From Vibrio crassostreae (lineage in GTDB: Bacteria; Pseudomonadota; Gammaproteobacteria; Enterobacterales; Vibrionaceae), in NCBI RefSeq assembly GCF_024347415.1, contig NZ_AP025477.1, positions 1,860,001-1,924,000 of the forward strand: a stretch of DNA of 64,000 nucleotides, read 5' to 3'. The notes beneath the pieces are model-generated. The model made no database searches, was not told the DNA's origin, and saw only the letters and a program-made list of their open reading frames with translations. Made by a program: the position numbers and the translations under genes. Each line of letters opens with the position of its first letter. Position 1 is the first letter of the stretch. Shown piece by piece: positions 45,034-54,496 of this stretch.

Positions 45034-46899
45034 ATGGATATCACTAATATTATCGAGCCCGAGATTATCTGTTTGGAGCTACAAGCAGACTCAAAACAGG
45101 CAGTATTTGAAGAGCTTGTTGAGTTACTCGATCGCGCTGGTAAGCTCTCGAATAAAAGTGAATTCCTTGATGATATCTGGAAGCGTGAGGCGATTGGTAA
45201 TACGGGGTTTGATGATGGTATTGCGATTCCACATGCGAAAAGCACTGCCGTTGCTAAACCTGCCGTTGCTGTAGGTATCAGCCGAACGGGGATTGACTAT
45301 GGTGCCGATGGCGGTGAACTGTCTGATGTGTTTTTTATGCTCGCTTCGCCAGACAATAATGACGACCACCATATCGAGGTGCTGGCACAGATTTCAACCA
45401 AACTGATTGAAGATGACTTTGTTACAAAATTAAAGGCAGTCGAGTCAGTCGAAGAGGCTCAAGAGTTGTTTCTCGAAGCCAATTCCGACTCCTTTGATAG
45501 CTATGCCTCTAGCCATCAGGAAGTTTACGTTGAGCCACTCAGCCCTTGGGCGCAGTCTCTGAATCGCTTGAAAGAGCACTTATTGTATGGCACTTCGCAC
45601 ATGATTCCGTTCGTGGTTGCGGGCGGTGTGTTGTTGTCTTTGTCGGTGATGATATCCGGTCACGGCGCAGTTCCTGAGAGTGGCGTGTTAGCTGATATCG
45701 CACAGATGGGCATTGCGGGATTAACGTTGTTTACTGCGGTGCTGGGCGGTTACATTGCGTACTCGATGGCCGACAAACCGGGTTTAGCACCGGGCATGAT
45801 TGGTTCTTGGGTTGCCGTTAACCAATATAACACCGGTTTTCTTGGGGCGATAGTGGTCGGCTTCTTTGCGGGCTTTGTGGTGAATCTACTTAAGAAGATC
45901 AAACTGCCAGACAGCATGATCTCGCTGAGCTCGATCTTCATCTATCCACTCGTCGGTACCTTCGTCACTTGTGGTGCGGTAATGTGGGTGATTGGATCTC
46001 CGATAGCTCAAGTGATGCTTGAGATGAACCAAATGCTCACGGGTATGGCTGGCTCCGGAAAAATGGTGCTCGGCAGTATTTTAGGCGCGATGACCGCCTT
46101 TGATATGGGAGGACCAATCAATAAGGTCGCTACACTGTTTGCTCAAACTCAGGTAAATACCCAACCTTGGTTGATGGGTGGCGTTGGCATTGCGATTTGT
46201 ACGCCACCACTCGGTATGGCTCTGGCGACTTTTATATCGCCGAAGAAGTTTAAACGCGACGAACGCGAAGCGGGCAAAGCCGCAGGGATCATGGGAATGA
46301 TCGGCATCAGTGAAGGTGCGATCCCATTTGCTGCTGCCGACCCTGCACGCGTTCTGCCTGCGGTTGTTGCTGGTGGCATTGTCGGTAACGTTGTTGGCTT
46401 TATGTTCCATGTAGTGAACCATGCACCATGGGGCGGCTGGATTGTGTTGCCAGTGGTGGATGGCAAGATTGGCTACATCATTGGCACACTAGCGGGTGCG
46501 CTAACCACGGCTTTAATTGTGATACTGCTGAAAAAAAATGTGGTCGAAGGCGAGGCGAGTTCCAACCAGTTTGCAGGTGGCTCGGTGACAGAAGAAGGGC
46601 AAGCGGATGTACTCGCAATCACTTCTTGTCCGTCAGGTGTTGCCCACACTTTCTTAGCTGCGAAGTCTCTGGAAAAAGCGGCACATCATCTCGGGGTTCG
46701 GATTAAGGTTGAGACACAAGGTGCTAACGGAATAGGCAATCGCATCACACAGAAAGACATTGAAAGGGCGAGGTTGGTGATCTTCGCTCACGATGTGGCG
46801 ATCAAAGAAGTCGAGCGCTTTGCAAATGTGAAAACGTTAGATGTCAGCACCAAAGAGGCGATGCTCAATGCGCAGGCGTTGATCATGAGAAAGGTGTAA
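45034..46899 (+). CDS. Fructose/mannose-family PTS permease, EIIACB
   Basis: A 621-residue fusion in the order EIIA (1-150, active His in DGIAIPHAKSTAVAKPA), EIIC (about 175-495, HMIPFVVAGGVLLSLSVMIS; MTAFDMGGPINKVATLF) and EIIB (about 520-621, Cys in ITSCPSGVAHTFLAAKSLEK). Its EIIC and EIIB are very similar to the split EIIA/EIICB pair at 37-38.8 kb, which looks like the same transporter with EIIA detached. It is plus-strand and ends at a bidirectional terminator. The substrate is not defined. Confidence 0.9.
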   Translation: MDITNIIEPEIICLELQADSKQAVFEELVELLDRAGKLSNKSEFLDDIWKREAIGNTGFDDGIAIPHAKSTAVAKPAVAVGISRTGIDYGADGGELSDVFFMLASPDNNDDHHIEVLAQISTKLIEDDFVTKLKAVESVEEAQELFLEANSDSFDSYASSHQEVYVEPLSPWAQSLNRLKEHLLYGTSHMIPFVVAGGVLLSLSVMISGHGAVPESGVLADIAQMGIAGLTLFTAVLGGYIAYSMADKPGLAPGMIGSWVAVNQYNTGFLGAIVVGFFAGFVVNLLKKIKLPDSMISLSSIFIYPLVGTFVTCGAVMWVIGSPIAQVMLEMNQMLTGMAGSGKMVLGSILGAMTAFDMGGPINKVATLFAQTQVNTQPWLMGGVGIAICTPPLGMALATFISPKKFKRDEREAGKAAGIMGMIGISEGAIPFAAADPARVLPAVVAGGIVGNVVGFMFHVVNHAPWGGWIVLPVVDGKIGYIIGTLAGALTTALIVILLKKNVVEGEASSNQFAGGSVTEEGQADVLAITSCPSGVAHTFLAAKSLEKAAHHLGVRIKVETQGANGIGNRITQKDIERARLVIFAHDVAIKEVERFANVKTLDVSTKEAMLNAQALIMRKV

Positions 46900-46948
46900 C
46901 CCTTAAACACTAAAGTTAATCATCTATAAAGTTAACTAGCTCAAAACT

Positions 46949-46994
46949 AAAAAGACTCCGCTCTAGTGCTTTAGGCTAGCAGTGGAGTCTTTTT
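46949..46994. terminator. Bidirectional terminator between EIIACB and tetR
   Basis: AAAAAGACTCC pairs with GGAGTCTTTTT, with additional imperfect pairing inside the loop and T5 on both strands. Confidence 0.9.
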
Positions 46995-47024
46995 GTATGG
47001 CTTTCCAATTGATAAGTTCAGCTC

Positions 47025-47609
47025 TTAAAAAGGGTGGTACTTGAAGATGTCTTCAACCATTGAGTTGAGTAGCTCTGTGTCATCGCTGGTTTTTGCATAA
47101 GTGCGTAGCCCTGCAATTTGAACCTGAACATGTCGAGCAAGCTGAGTCGGTTCACGCTCTTTGCTGATCTCACCCAATTCTTGTGATTCTGCAATCAGCT
47201 TGGCGAACTCACCTTCCATGATCTTAAGAGATCTCTTCGCCTCTTCTAATAACTCTGCGTGTTCATCAGTCAGTTCTGCGACCGTTTTTGCCAGCATACA
47301 CATGCCATTTGGCGAGCTTTGTTTTGATTCGACCACAGCACGTTTGACGAAACTTTCGAGCGCTTTGATTGGAGAGTCTGCTTCGCTGCGGAAACGGTTC
47401 AGATTGAGGATGCCAAGTTCGGTATAGCGAGCAAGCGTCTCTTTAAACAGACCTTCTTTGCTGCCAAATGTCGCGTAGATGCTACCCGGACGCATATCAA
47501 TCACATCTTGCAGGTTACGCATAGAAGTTGCGTGAAAGCCCTTTTCCCAATACAGGTTCGTTGCTTTATCTACTACATCTTGTCTATCGAACTTCGCGGT
47601 CTTGGCCAT
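47025..47609 (-). CDS. TetR-family repressor
   Basis: A 194-residue regulator. The N-terminal helix-turn-helix is typical (NLYWEKGFHATSMRNLQDVI, MRPGSIYATFGSKEGLFKET), close to the AcrR/YxaF-type group that often senses thiols or electrophiles. The C-terminal ligand domain contains CMLAKTVAELTDEH with a Cys near residue 103. Two palindromes (TGAACATATGTTCA and GAACGCTCGTTC) lie directly upstream, so it probably represses itself. A nearly identical pair precedes the AhpD-like gene at 55286, its likely second target. Confidence 0.9.
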   Translation of the reverse strand: MAKTAKFDRQDVVDKATNLYWEKGFHATSMRNLQDVIDMRPGSIYATFGSKEGLFKETLARYTELGILNLNRFRSEADSPIKALESFVKRAVVESKQSSPNGMCMLAKTVAELTDEHAELLEEAKRSLKIMEGEFAKLIAESQELGEISKEREPTQLARHVQVQIAGLRTYAKTSDDTELLNSMVEDIFKYHPF

Positions 47610-47628
47610 AACATTTACTTCATTAATC

Positions 47629-47666
47629 TGAACATATGTTCAATATTTTATGCTGAACGCTCGTTC
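47629..47666. promoter_or_regulatory. Paired operator upstream of tetR
   Basis: TGAACATATGTTCA (47629-47642) and GAACGCTCGTTC (47655-47666), centres 25 bases apart, lie 20-57 bases before the tetR start. Confidence 0.7.
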
Positions 47667-47802
47667 CAGTAAAGGTGTGTTTTGCTCAACTTAATTGTCT
47701 TCCTTGCATCTTGTTGGTGCATAAGGTGCTCGATTGAATGCAATTAATAGACAAGGTTTGGCAGTTTTTATTCTGGTCTCATTATCTAATGTCTAAGTAA
47801 GA

Positions 47803-47976
47803 CTAGTCGTCGACGACTTCGACGGTTTTATGCTGCGCGCCGTAATAGGTGCCTTCATCGATAGTGTACATCAGCGTTTCTTCGCACTCTGGGCAATCGA
47901 ACTCTTCATTGGGTTCGATTGCTGCTTCTTCTACCCATTCCCATCCAATGTGTTCTTCGCAAGTGGGACAGTCCAT
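47803..47976 (-). CDS. Small zinc-ribbon protein
   Basis: A 57-residue acidic protein. Two CXXC pairs (CPTC near the start and CPEC at residues 28-31) can bind one zinc ion; the rest is rich in Glu and Asp (EEAAIEPNEEFDCPEC). AGAGG precedes the ATG at 47976. Small rubredoxin- or zinc-ribbon-type proteins of this kind are common in gammaproteobacteria without an assigned function. It lies alone between tetR and the chemoreceptor gene. Confidence 0.8.
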   Translation of the reverse strand: MDCPTCEEHIGWEWVEEAAIEPNEEFDCPECEETLMYTIDEGTYYGAQHKTVEVVDD

Positions 47977-48371
47977 AAAAACCTCTAATTATGCTTCTAC
48001 TTTAGTTGAATTCGTAACTTTTTGAGCCCGGCATTATACATAGTTGGCGCTGAATATATAGCGACAACTGAGCAGAAAAAGCGTGCGAATGTACCTCTTT
48101 AGGGTTATGAAAAACTGTCATTTTTCAGTCACTTGCGTCGGGAAAATGTTGTTGCACGCTTTTTGTGTTTTCTAACGCTGCATAGCTAACAAATTTATAA
48201 ATAAACCAATGAATTTTGTAAGGTTAAATGCTAGCGTTATCGATTGTCGTCCGTTATGGCACGGTAATTGATTAAACTAAATATTATTATGATCTCGGTA
48301 AAGGTACACCGTTTTAGAAGTGTGTCTAATTACACGATAGATAAAGATTCGTCAGCTGCTAGGAAATAAAA
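47977..48371. other. 395-base region upstream of the chemoreceptor gene
   Basis: AT-rich promoter DNA for the plus-strand chemoreceptor and the minus-strand zinc-ribbon gene. No ORF, palindrome or flagellar sigma-28 promoter could be assigned with confidence. Confidence 0.4.
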
Positions 48372-50351
48372 ATGAAGTTAACCGATATGTCTTTTAAGCA
48401 AAAAATCATCGCTTTGCTTATTTTACCGATCTTAGGGTTTCTCTGGCTCAGTGTTTCTGCGATATCCAAAGGCGTAGAAACAAAGAGTGAAATGGCATCA
48501 TTAAATCAACTGACACGCCTTTCGGTTGTGTACAGTGAGTTAGTGCATGAGTTACAAAAAGAGCGAGGCATGACAGCTGGCTTTATTGGCTCTCAAGGAA
48601 CCAAGTTTGTCAATGAATTAGCCGCGCAGAGAACCAATGCCGATAACCGACGTAATGAAAGAAACGATTACTGGCAGTCTGCTAATATCAATCTGCCACA
48701 GATTAGCCGTCTGAACACAGAGATAAGCCAAAGCCTTAATCAGATAACGACCATTCGAAATCGAGTGGATTCTCAATCGATTCCTCTGTCTGAGGCTTTG
48801 GGTTACTACACCCAACTGAATGCAAAGCTACTGAGTGTATCGGCGTTAATTGCTGAGCTGAGTTCTGATGCCACCATCACTACAGAAACCATCGCTTACT
48901 ACAACTTCTTGCAAGGTAAAGAGCGAGCGGGTATCGAGCGTGCTGTCCTGAATAACACCTTTTCTAAAAATGAATTTGGCCCGGGTATGCTGGTGAAATT
49001 CATCTCTTTAGTGACAGAGCAAAATACCTACTTCTCGAACTATGAAGTGTTGAGCAACCCAGCGAACGTTCGCTTCTTTGAGCAACAGTTAAATGACCGC
49101 TCTGTGGCAGAAGTAGAAAAGCTTCGTAGCTTGGCTGAATCTAAGATGAGCGGCTTTGATGTTGACCCTGTGTACTGGTTCTCTCAATCTACTGCTCGTA
49201 TTGTTCAGCTAAAGAAAACAGAAAACCACCTAGCTGAATCACTGATTGCGCTGACCGAGAAAAAGATGTCAGAGGCGCAGTCTGCGATGATGATGAGTAT
49301 TGGTCTATTTGCTTTGATTACTTTGTTCGCAACCTTCGTGAGCGTTAAGGCGATCAGCGACCTGACGATGAGAGTGAAAGATCTGACAGTGATGTTGTCT
49401 AAAGTTCGTAATGACAACGATCTGACGGTTCGTGCTAAGTACGTTGGTAACAGCGAACTTGGCCAGATATCTTCGGCACTCAACGAAACGCTAGAGAAGT
49501 TTTCAAACGTTATCGACAATCTGTCTCAGTCGAGTCTGACCTTAGCTTCAGCCGCTGAAGAAACCTCGCAAACCTGTCACTACAACTCGAACACGCTGGT
49601 TCAACAACAAGATCAAATCGGTTTAGTTGCGACGGCGACAGAAGAGTTATCAGCAACGGTAAATGAAGTGGCCGCTAAAACTCAGCAGACAGCAAGCTCC
49701 GCTAAACTGGTCGATGAGCAGTCGCAAGAAGGTTTGAGTACGGTTCAAAACTCTTACCACTCTATCGAAAAACTGGCTTCTGAAATTAATGACCTAGCGG
49801 AAAAAATCACGCATCTACACGAGAGCAGCAATAACATTAACAGTGTGATTGATGTGATTAAGTCGGTAGCAGAACAAACCAACCTACTGGCATTGAACGC
49901 GGCAATTGAAGCGGCACGAGCGGGTGAGCAAGGCCGTGGATTCGCGGTAGTGGCTGATGAAGTTCGCACGCTAGCACAACGTACTCAGCAATCGACAGCT
50001 GAAATTGAAGGCTTTATCAGCTCGCTACAGTCTGATGTTCAAACGGCGTTTAATGTGATTGATAACAGCCAGAAGATGTCGTCTAAAGCAGTTGAGGATT
50101 CAAAAGAGGTCGAGCACACCTTACAAGGAATCTCCGCATCGGTAAGCGAAATATTCAGCATGACCGAACAGATCGCCACAGCAACGGAAGAGCAAGCGGT
50201 TGTGACCCAAGATATCGCGCAAAACGTGATGGCAGTAGAGCAGAAATCGACGGAGTCGACCACTGGCGCAACTCAAATTGCAGCAACAGCCAAAGAACAA
50301 GCTGAACTGGCGGCTTCATTGAAAGAGATTGCAAACACGTTTAAGAGCTAA
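48372..50351 (+). CDS. Methyl-accepting chemotaxis protein with NIT sensor
   Basis: A 659-residue chemoreceptor. TM1 is at about 11-32; the periplasmic region (about 35-300) carries the nitrate/nitrite-sensing NIT pattern ([20 protein letters not shown], then [24 protein letters not shown] block); TM2 is near 305-325. A HAMP segment follows and the cytoplasmic signalling tip is [26 protein letters not shown] precedes the start. NIT domains bind nitrate or nitrite in some proteins, so the ligand is an inference. It is a single-gene unit with a terminator. Confidence 0.92.
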   Translation: MKLTDMSFKQKIIALLILPILGFLWLSVSAISKGVETKSEMASLNQLTRLSVVYSELVHELQKERGMTAGFIGSQGTKFVNELAAQRTNADNRRNERNDYWQSANINLPQISRLNTEISQSLNQITTIRNRVDSQSIPLSEALGYYTQLNAKLLSVSALIAELSSDATITTETIAYYNFLQGKERAGIERAVLNNTFSKNEFGPGMLVKFISLVTEQNTYFSNYEVLSNPANVRFFEQQLNDRSVAEVEKLRSLAESKMSGFDVDPVYWFSQSTARIVQLKKTENHLAESLIALTEKKMSEAQSAMMMSIGLFALITLFATFVSVKAISDLTMRVKDLTVMLSKVRNDNDLTVRAKYVGNSELGQISSALNETLEKFSNVIDNLSQSSLTLASAAEETSQTCHYNSNTLVQQQDQIGLVATATEELSATVNEVAAKTQQTASSAKLVDEQSQEGLSTVQNSYHSIEKLASEINDLAEKITHLHESSNNINSVIDVIKSVAEQTNLLALNAAIEAARAGEQGRGFAVVADEVRTLAQRTQQSTAEIEGFISSLQSDVQTAFNVIDNSQKMSSKAVEDSKEVEHTLQGISASVSEIFSMTEQIATATEEQAVVTQDIAQNVMAVEQKSTESTTGATQIAATAKEQAELAASLKEIANTFKS

Positions 50352-50384
50352 TCTTTCAGAGTTAGAAGTTTTCCATCTTATATA

Positions 50385-50417
50385 AAAATGTCCCGCCTAA
50401 TGCGGGACATTTTTTTA
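50385..50417. terminator. Bidirectional terminator between the chemoreceptor and ohr
   Basis: AAAATGTCCCGC pairs with GCGGGACATTTT over a 5-base loop, followed by T-runs. Confidence 0.93.
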
Positions 50418-50441
50418 GTGGGACATTTTTGGGTAAAGCGA

Positions 50442-50864
50442 CTAAAGCGTTTGTCCGTTAACCGACAATTTCACATCAATGTTGCCACGAACCGCATTTG
50501 AATATGGGCAAACTTGGTGAGCGGTTTTTACCAGCGTAACAGCCTGTTCTTGAGCCAAGTCGAGCTCAATCGCTAATGAAACGGTTAAAGCAAAACCACC
50601 ATTTTCATTTGGACCGATACCAACAGTTGCAGTTGTTGGCGCCGATGCAATCTTGATTTTCATTTCTTTCGCTACGTGAAGTAGAGCATTTGAGAAACAC
50701 GCAGAGTAGCCCGCAGCAAACAGTTGCTCAGGGTTCGTTGCTTCACCTGAACCGCCCATTTCTTTCGGGTAGCTTAATGCAACAGAAAGCAAATTATCGT
50801 CAGTAGAAACTTGGCCGTTACGACCAGCAATTGCAGTAGCAGAAGTAGTGTAGAGTGTTGTCAT
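50442..50864 (-). CDS. ohr: Organic hydroperoxide resistance protein
   Basis: A 140-residue OsmC/Ohr peroxiredoxin that reduces organic and fatty-acid hydroperoxides. Its two redox cysteines are in AAGYSACFSNALLHVA and HQVCPYSNAVRGN, and the family GSGEATNPEQLFAAGY segment is present. AAGGAT precedes the start. It is divergent from ohrR with two palindromic operators in the gap. Confidence 0.95.
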   Translation of the reverse strand: MTTLYTTSATAIAGRNGQVSTDDNLLSVALSYPKEMGGSGEATNPEQLFAAGYSACFSNALLHVAKEMKIKIASAPTTATVGIGPNENGGFALTVSLAIELDLAQEQAVTLVKTAHQVCPYSNAVRGNIDVKLSVNGQTL

Positions 50865-50897
50865 TGTCTTAATCCTTAAAATGGTTGTGTAAAATTA

Positions 50898-50970
50898 AAT
50901 TGTGCGCAACTTTATTTTGAGGTTAGCTTAATTGATAAAACTTACGTGTGCAAGTATATTGTGTGCAATT
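50898..50970. promoter_or_regulatory. Two OhrR-type operators between ohr and ohrR
   Basis: AATTGTGCGCAACTT (50898-50912) and ATTGTGTGCAATTT (50958-50971) share TTGTGYGCAA. They flank the divergent promoters, as expected for OhrR repression of both genes. Confidence 0.65.
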
Positions 50971-50991
50971 TAATTTATTGACGAGGTGATC

Positions 50992-51429
50992 GTGAGCGAC
51001 CAAAATGAATATCTAAAGTTAGATAATCAGGTGTGCTTTGCACTTTACAGTGCTTCAAATGCAATGAGTCGAGCTTATCAACCTCTGCTGAAAGCGCTTG
51101 ATCTTACTTATTTACAGTACATTGTGATGATGGTGCTTTGGGAGCAACAAGAGATAAATGTCAAAGCGTTAGGCGCTAAAACACATTTAGATTCAGGAAC
51201 CTTGACTCCATTACTTAAGCGTTTAGAAGCAAAAGGTTATGTGCTTCGTAAACGTAGTGCTGAAGATGAACGAGTGCGAGTAATTACGCTAACTCCTGTA
51301 GGGACTGAACTCAAAGAGCGCGCGCAAACTGTCCCAGAAGAGATATTTTGTTTGTCTAAGATGAATGAAAACGAACTTAAATCGCTCAAAGCGCAATGTG
51401 AGCAGTTACTTGACAACTTAACTCAATAA
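50992..51429 (+). CDS. ohrR: MarR-family peroxide-sensing repressor
   Basis: A 145-residue MarR-type regulator. The sensing Cys sits in NQVCFALYSASNAMSRAYQP (residue 13), matching the reactive Cys of OhrR proteins; the winged helix contains LDSGTLTPLLKRLEAKGYV. Organic peroxides oxidise the Cys and release ohr. The start is a GTG at 50992 with GAGG 5 bases upstream. It is divergent from ohr. Confidence 0.93.
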   Translation: MSDQNEYLKLDNQVCFALYSASNAMSRAYQPLLKALDLTYLQYIVMMVLWEQQEINVKALGAKTHLDSGTLTPLLKRLEAKGYVLRKRSAEDERVRVITLTPVGTELKERAQTVPEEIFCLSKMNENELKSLKAQCEQLLDNLTQ

Positions 51430-51469
51430 GAACGTCTCTTTAATTCTCAGTAATCACGTTCAAATACTG

Positions 51470-51519
51470 AAAAAGCCAGTGAGTATCTACTGTTAATAGC
51501 AGATACTCACTGGCTTTTT
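51470..51519. terminator. Bidirectional terminator between ohrR and the aromatic amino-acid permease
   Basis: A perfect 19-base stem (51470-51488 with 51501-51519), ending in T5 on both strands, with a 12-base loop. Confidence 0.95.
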
Positions 51520-51609
51520 GTGTTTTGATGTGAGTGTGAGGTACTTGTTTAGTCTTCACTCACAAACACATACATATCACCACGACAGCGGTTGATACTG
51601 TGCCTCTAT

Positions 51610-52773
51610 CTAACCCATAAACCAAGACACGAAAATTAGCGCGCCAAAACCAAATGTTGCCATCAGTGCGGTATCGCCACCGGCTGCTGTGTAGCTGCCT
51701 TCGGTTTGTAGGTGAGGGAAGTCAGGTCTGCGAACCTTAACTACCATTGCGAGTGGTCCCCAAATAGCTAGGAACACCAGCACCATACCTGCATAGTCGA
51801 GCATGCTGACAAACTGGCTAGCGAACAGCTCTGCTAATACCAAAGGTAAGATGAAGGTCAACGCATAAGCCAACGCTTTGTTGTTGGTCACCGCGTCTTT
51901 GTTTTGGTCGTACAACGCCATAGAAACACCAAGGAAAGAAGTCACCAAGGCTAAAGCAGAGAACAAAGCAATCACCACTTTCAACCAAGCAGATTGTCCG
52001 CTAAACGCAGAGATCAGCTCTGAAATGTTGTGGAATTGGCTGATCGCGTCTGTGCCAAGGTTACCGATAATCGCGAATAACCAAGTGAGGTAGCACACTA
52101 GCGGAATCACTGAACCTAACAGAATCATATTGCGGATCTGCTTTTGAGTCGCTTCACGGTTGTAGATAACCAGTGACGGGATCACCACCATAGAGGCAAA
52201 GCTAGTAAAGATAACCGCGCTGTACTGCACCACGTCATTGGCCGTGTATTGGCTAGTTTGAGTTAGGTAATCTAGACGAATATTGCTGAACAGAGAGGCA
52301 ATAACAATAAACAGCATCACCACCATCATGATGAATAGGCCACGGTTCAACTTGTCGATATAAGACTTACCCGCTACCACAATCACACCCATAAATAGGC
52401 TGAAAACCGTATAAGCAGCAGATGCAGAGATGTTTACGCCAACATCGAGCAGCAGCTTATGGATGATGTCACCGACACCCAAGATATAGGCGATGAGCAT
52501 GCATACCAGCAGCAGATAAAAGAGTGCATTGATAAAGTGTTTACCTTTGCTGCCCAGAGTGAGGTAAGCAACACTGCTCATTCCACTGTTGTCTTTAGTT
52601 TTAGTACACGCTTCTGCCAGTAGGAGTGCAGAGTAAGTCGTGCCGATAAAGATAAGTAGCATCAGCACTGAACTGATCATGAAGCCAAATTGGGCCAACA
52701 CCATTGGGATAGCCAACATGCCAGCCCCCAATGCAGTCCCTGAAAGGATTAGGGAACTGCCGAATAATTTCAT
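51610..52773 (-). CDS. Aromatic amino-acid permease, TyrP/HAAAP family
   Basis: A 387-residue protein with about eleven membrane helices. The N-terminal SSLILSGTALGAGMLAIPMV is the HAAAP signature for TyrP, Mtr and TnaB; DYAGMVLVFLAIWGPLAMV near the end is also typical. It imports tyrosine, tryptophan or another aromatic amino acid by proton symport. The start is uncertain: ATG at 52773 fits TyrP (MKLFGSSLILSG) but the AGAGG lies 15 bases away; a TTG two codons earlier is better spaced. Confidence 0.88.
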   Translation of the reverse strand: MKLFGSSLILSGTALGAGMLAIPMVLAQFGFMISSVLMLLIFIGTTYSALLLAEACTKTKDNSGMSSVAYLTLGSKGKHFINALFYLLLVCMLIAYILGVGDIIHKLLLDVGVNISASAAYTVFSLFMGVIVVAGKSYIDKLNRGLFIMMVVMLFIVIASLFSNIRLDYLTQTSQYTANDVVQYSAVIFTSFASMVVIPSLVIYNREATQKQIRNMILLGSVIPLVCYLTWLFAIIGNLGTDAISQFHNISELISAFSGQSAWLKVVIALFSALALVTSFLGVSMALYDQNKDAVTNNKALAYALTFILPLVLAELFASQFVSMLDYAGMVLVFLAIWGPLAMVVKVRRPDFPHLQTEGSYTAAGGDTALMATFGFGALIFVSWFMG

Positions 52774-53263
52774 ATTCAAGAAAAACAACCTCTAGCGATC
52801 CAATTAATTTTTAGTCGGATTGTAAATAATTGTTTCCAAGACTAACAAATTACTCAGTAAAGTTAGGGATTAAATTCTAATTATTTTTGAATTTTTCTAA
52901 AAAAGTTAAGAAGGCATTTTTAGATGATATCTGTGCTCTTTTGATCTATTTGTTGGGTGATTGTATTTATCGTTTAGTTAACGTTCGTCCATTGTTGAAT
53001 AATTTAGAAGTTAGCAAAATTCGGTTAGAAAGAAGTATGTTTATGAGCCAATTGTTTTCAATTCATCAAGTTTAATCCTCTCCTTTTCCTGAATCCCGTG
53101 CAGGCAATGTCGATGACTAACCGTTCTATGGTTAAAACCACACTCAGATCGTTTTATCAGTTTGAAGGTAAATAGGTAAAGAACGAGAAAAGTGTCTAAA
53201 ATTCTGTTGACCTGACTACAACTTCATAGTTTATCTTTGCTACCGAAATGAGAGGGGAAGTGC
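52774..53263. other. 490-base AT-rich gap
   Basis: It contains promoter DNA for the permease and the MerR-type gene. A 62-codon frame (52887-53075) starts with TTG, has no Shine-Dalgarno and no family similarity and is not accepted as a gene. Confidence 0.45.
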
Positions 53264-54484
53264 ATGTATCGTATATCTGAACTGGCCGAATTAGTTGGGC
53301 TGAGTCGTTCCACATTGTTGTATTACGGCAAGCTAGGTTTGATTGAGGCTCAACGCCAGAGCAATGGTTATCGTCTTTATTCTGAAAAGGATCTACAACG
53401 TGTTCGCTTGTTACAGCAATTGCAAGCGGGTGGGCTGACGCTCAAAGAGTGCCAAGCTTGTTTAGATGCAAAGATAGATCGCGGTTTACTGGAAAATCGC
53501 CTCAAGCAGTTGGACGAAGAGCTCGTTCAAAAGCAACGATCACGCGACCTACTAGCAGCAATGCTAGGTGAAGGTGGTCTAGACGAGTGGCATGAGTCGA
53601 TGGATAAGCTTGCGCCAGATGCACACCTCGATTGGTTAATTAAGCAGGGCTTTGATGAGAAACAAGCGCTGCGATTGAAGTGGTTATCGAAAGACATGAA
53701 TGAACATGATCAATACATGGCGGATTTTGGCGCTATCTTTGAGGACTTAGAGCGTTTAGGGCCAGGAACGGTTGAAGATACCTTAGCAGCATTGGCACAA
53801 GTTCCGGTTACACCTAAGCGCGTACTTGAGATTGGTTGTGGCAAAGGCATCGCGACCAAGGTGTTAGCGAAAGCCTTAGTTGAACATCAAACGGACGTGC
53901 AAATAACAGCGTTAGACAATGATCAACCGAGTTTGGATATTCTGAGTCAACAAGCACTAGAACTTGGTCTCGAAAGCAATATCAAAACGGTATGTGCAAG
54001 CATGATGGATCTACCGTTTGAAGCTAAGTCATTCGACCTGATCTGGTCAGAAGGTAGCGCTTACATCATGGGTGTTCAGAAAGCACTTAAGCAGTGGCGG
54101 AAGCTACTCATCGATGATGGCATCTTGGTCGTGAATGATTTGGTGTGGAACACCGAGAATCCAAACGAATCAATCAAAGTATTCTGGCAGAAAGAGTACC
54201 CAGATATGACCACGGTAGCTGAACGTATCAAGCATGCAAAGGCGGCGGGTTACCAAGTCTTGGATGACTTTGCGATGAGCGACGCCGGCTGGCTTGCCTA
54301 TTATCAGCCTTTGCAAAAGCAAGTCGAGTCTTTGAAAGCAACGATGCTAAATTCAAAAGCGCTCGCAGATTGCGACAATGAAATTAAACAATTCTTCAGT
54401 AACAGCGAACTTGTGGAAGGTTCTCAAGGCTCAGCTAAGCGTGATTTTGATTATCACTTCTTTGTGTTGAAGAAAGTACAGTAA
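53264..54484 (+). CDS. MerR-type regulator fused to a SAM-dependent methyltransferase
   Basis: A 406-residue two-part protein. Residues 1-70 are a MerR helix-turn-helix (YRISELAELVGLSRSTLLYY, GKLGLIEAQRQSNGYRLYSE), followed by a coiled-coil dimer helix (ENRLKQLDEELVQKQRSRDL). From about residue 185 a class I methyltransferase follows, with motif I VLEIGCGKGIATKVLAKAL, the acidic ALDNDQPS loop, and FDLIWSEGSAYIMG. The MTase part resembles small-molecule methylases. No frameshift joins the parts: one continuous frame with GAGGGGAAG before the ATG. The GNAT gene starts 12 bases later, suggesting one unit. Confidence 0.85.
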   Translation: MYRISELAELVGLSRSTLLYYGKLGLIEAQRQSNGYRLYSEKDLQRVRLLQQLQAGGLTLKECQACLDAKIDRGLLENRLKQLDEELVQKQRSRDLLAAMLGEGGLDEWHESMDKLAPDAHLDWLIKQGFDEKQALRLKWLSKDMNEHDQYMADFGAIFEDLERLGPGTVEDTLAALAQVPVTPKRVLEIGCGKGIATKVLAKALVEHQTDVQITALDNDQPSLDILSQQALELGLESNIKTVCASMMDLPFEAKSFDLIWSEGSAYIMGVQKALKQWRKLLIDDGILVVNDLVWNTENPNESIKVFWQKEYPDMTTVAERIKHAKAAGYQVLDDFAMSDAGWLAYYQPLQKQVESLKATMLNSKALADCDNEIKQFFSNSELVEGSQGSAKRDFDYHFFVLKKVQ

Positions 54485-54496
54485 GTGAAGAACACC

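Noticed and set aside
46081..46466. Two antisense frames of over 100 codons inside the EIIACB gene
   Set aside because: Shadows of a well-supported PTS gene with no own motifs.
52887..53075. 62-codon frame between the amino-acid permease and the MerR fusion
   Set aside because: TTG start, no Shine-Dalgarno, AT-rich and no recognisable similarity.
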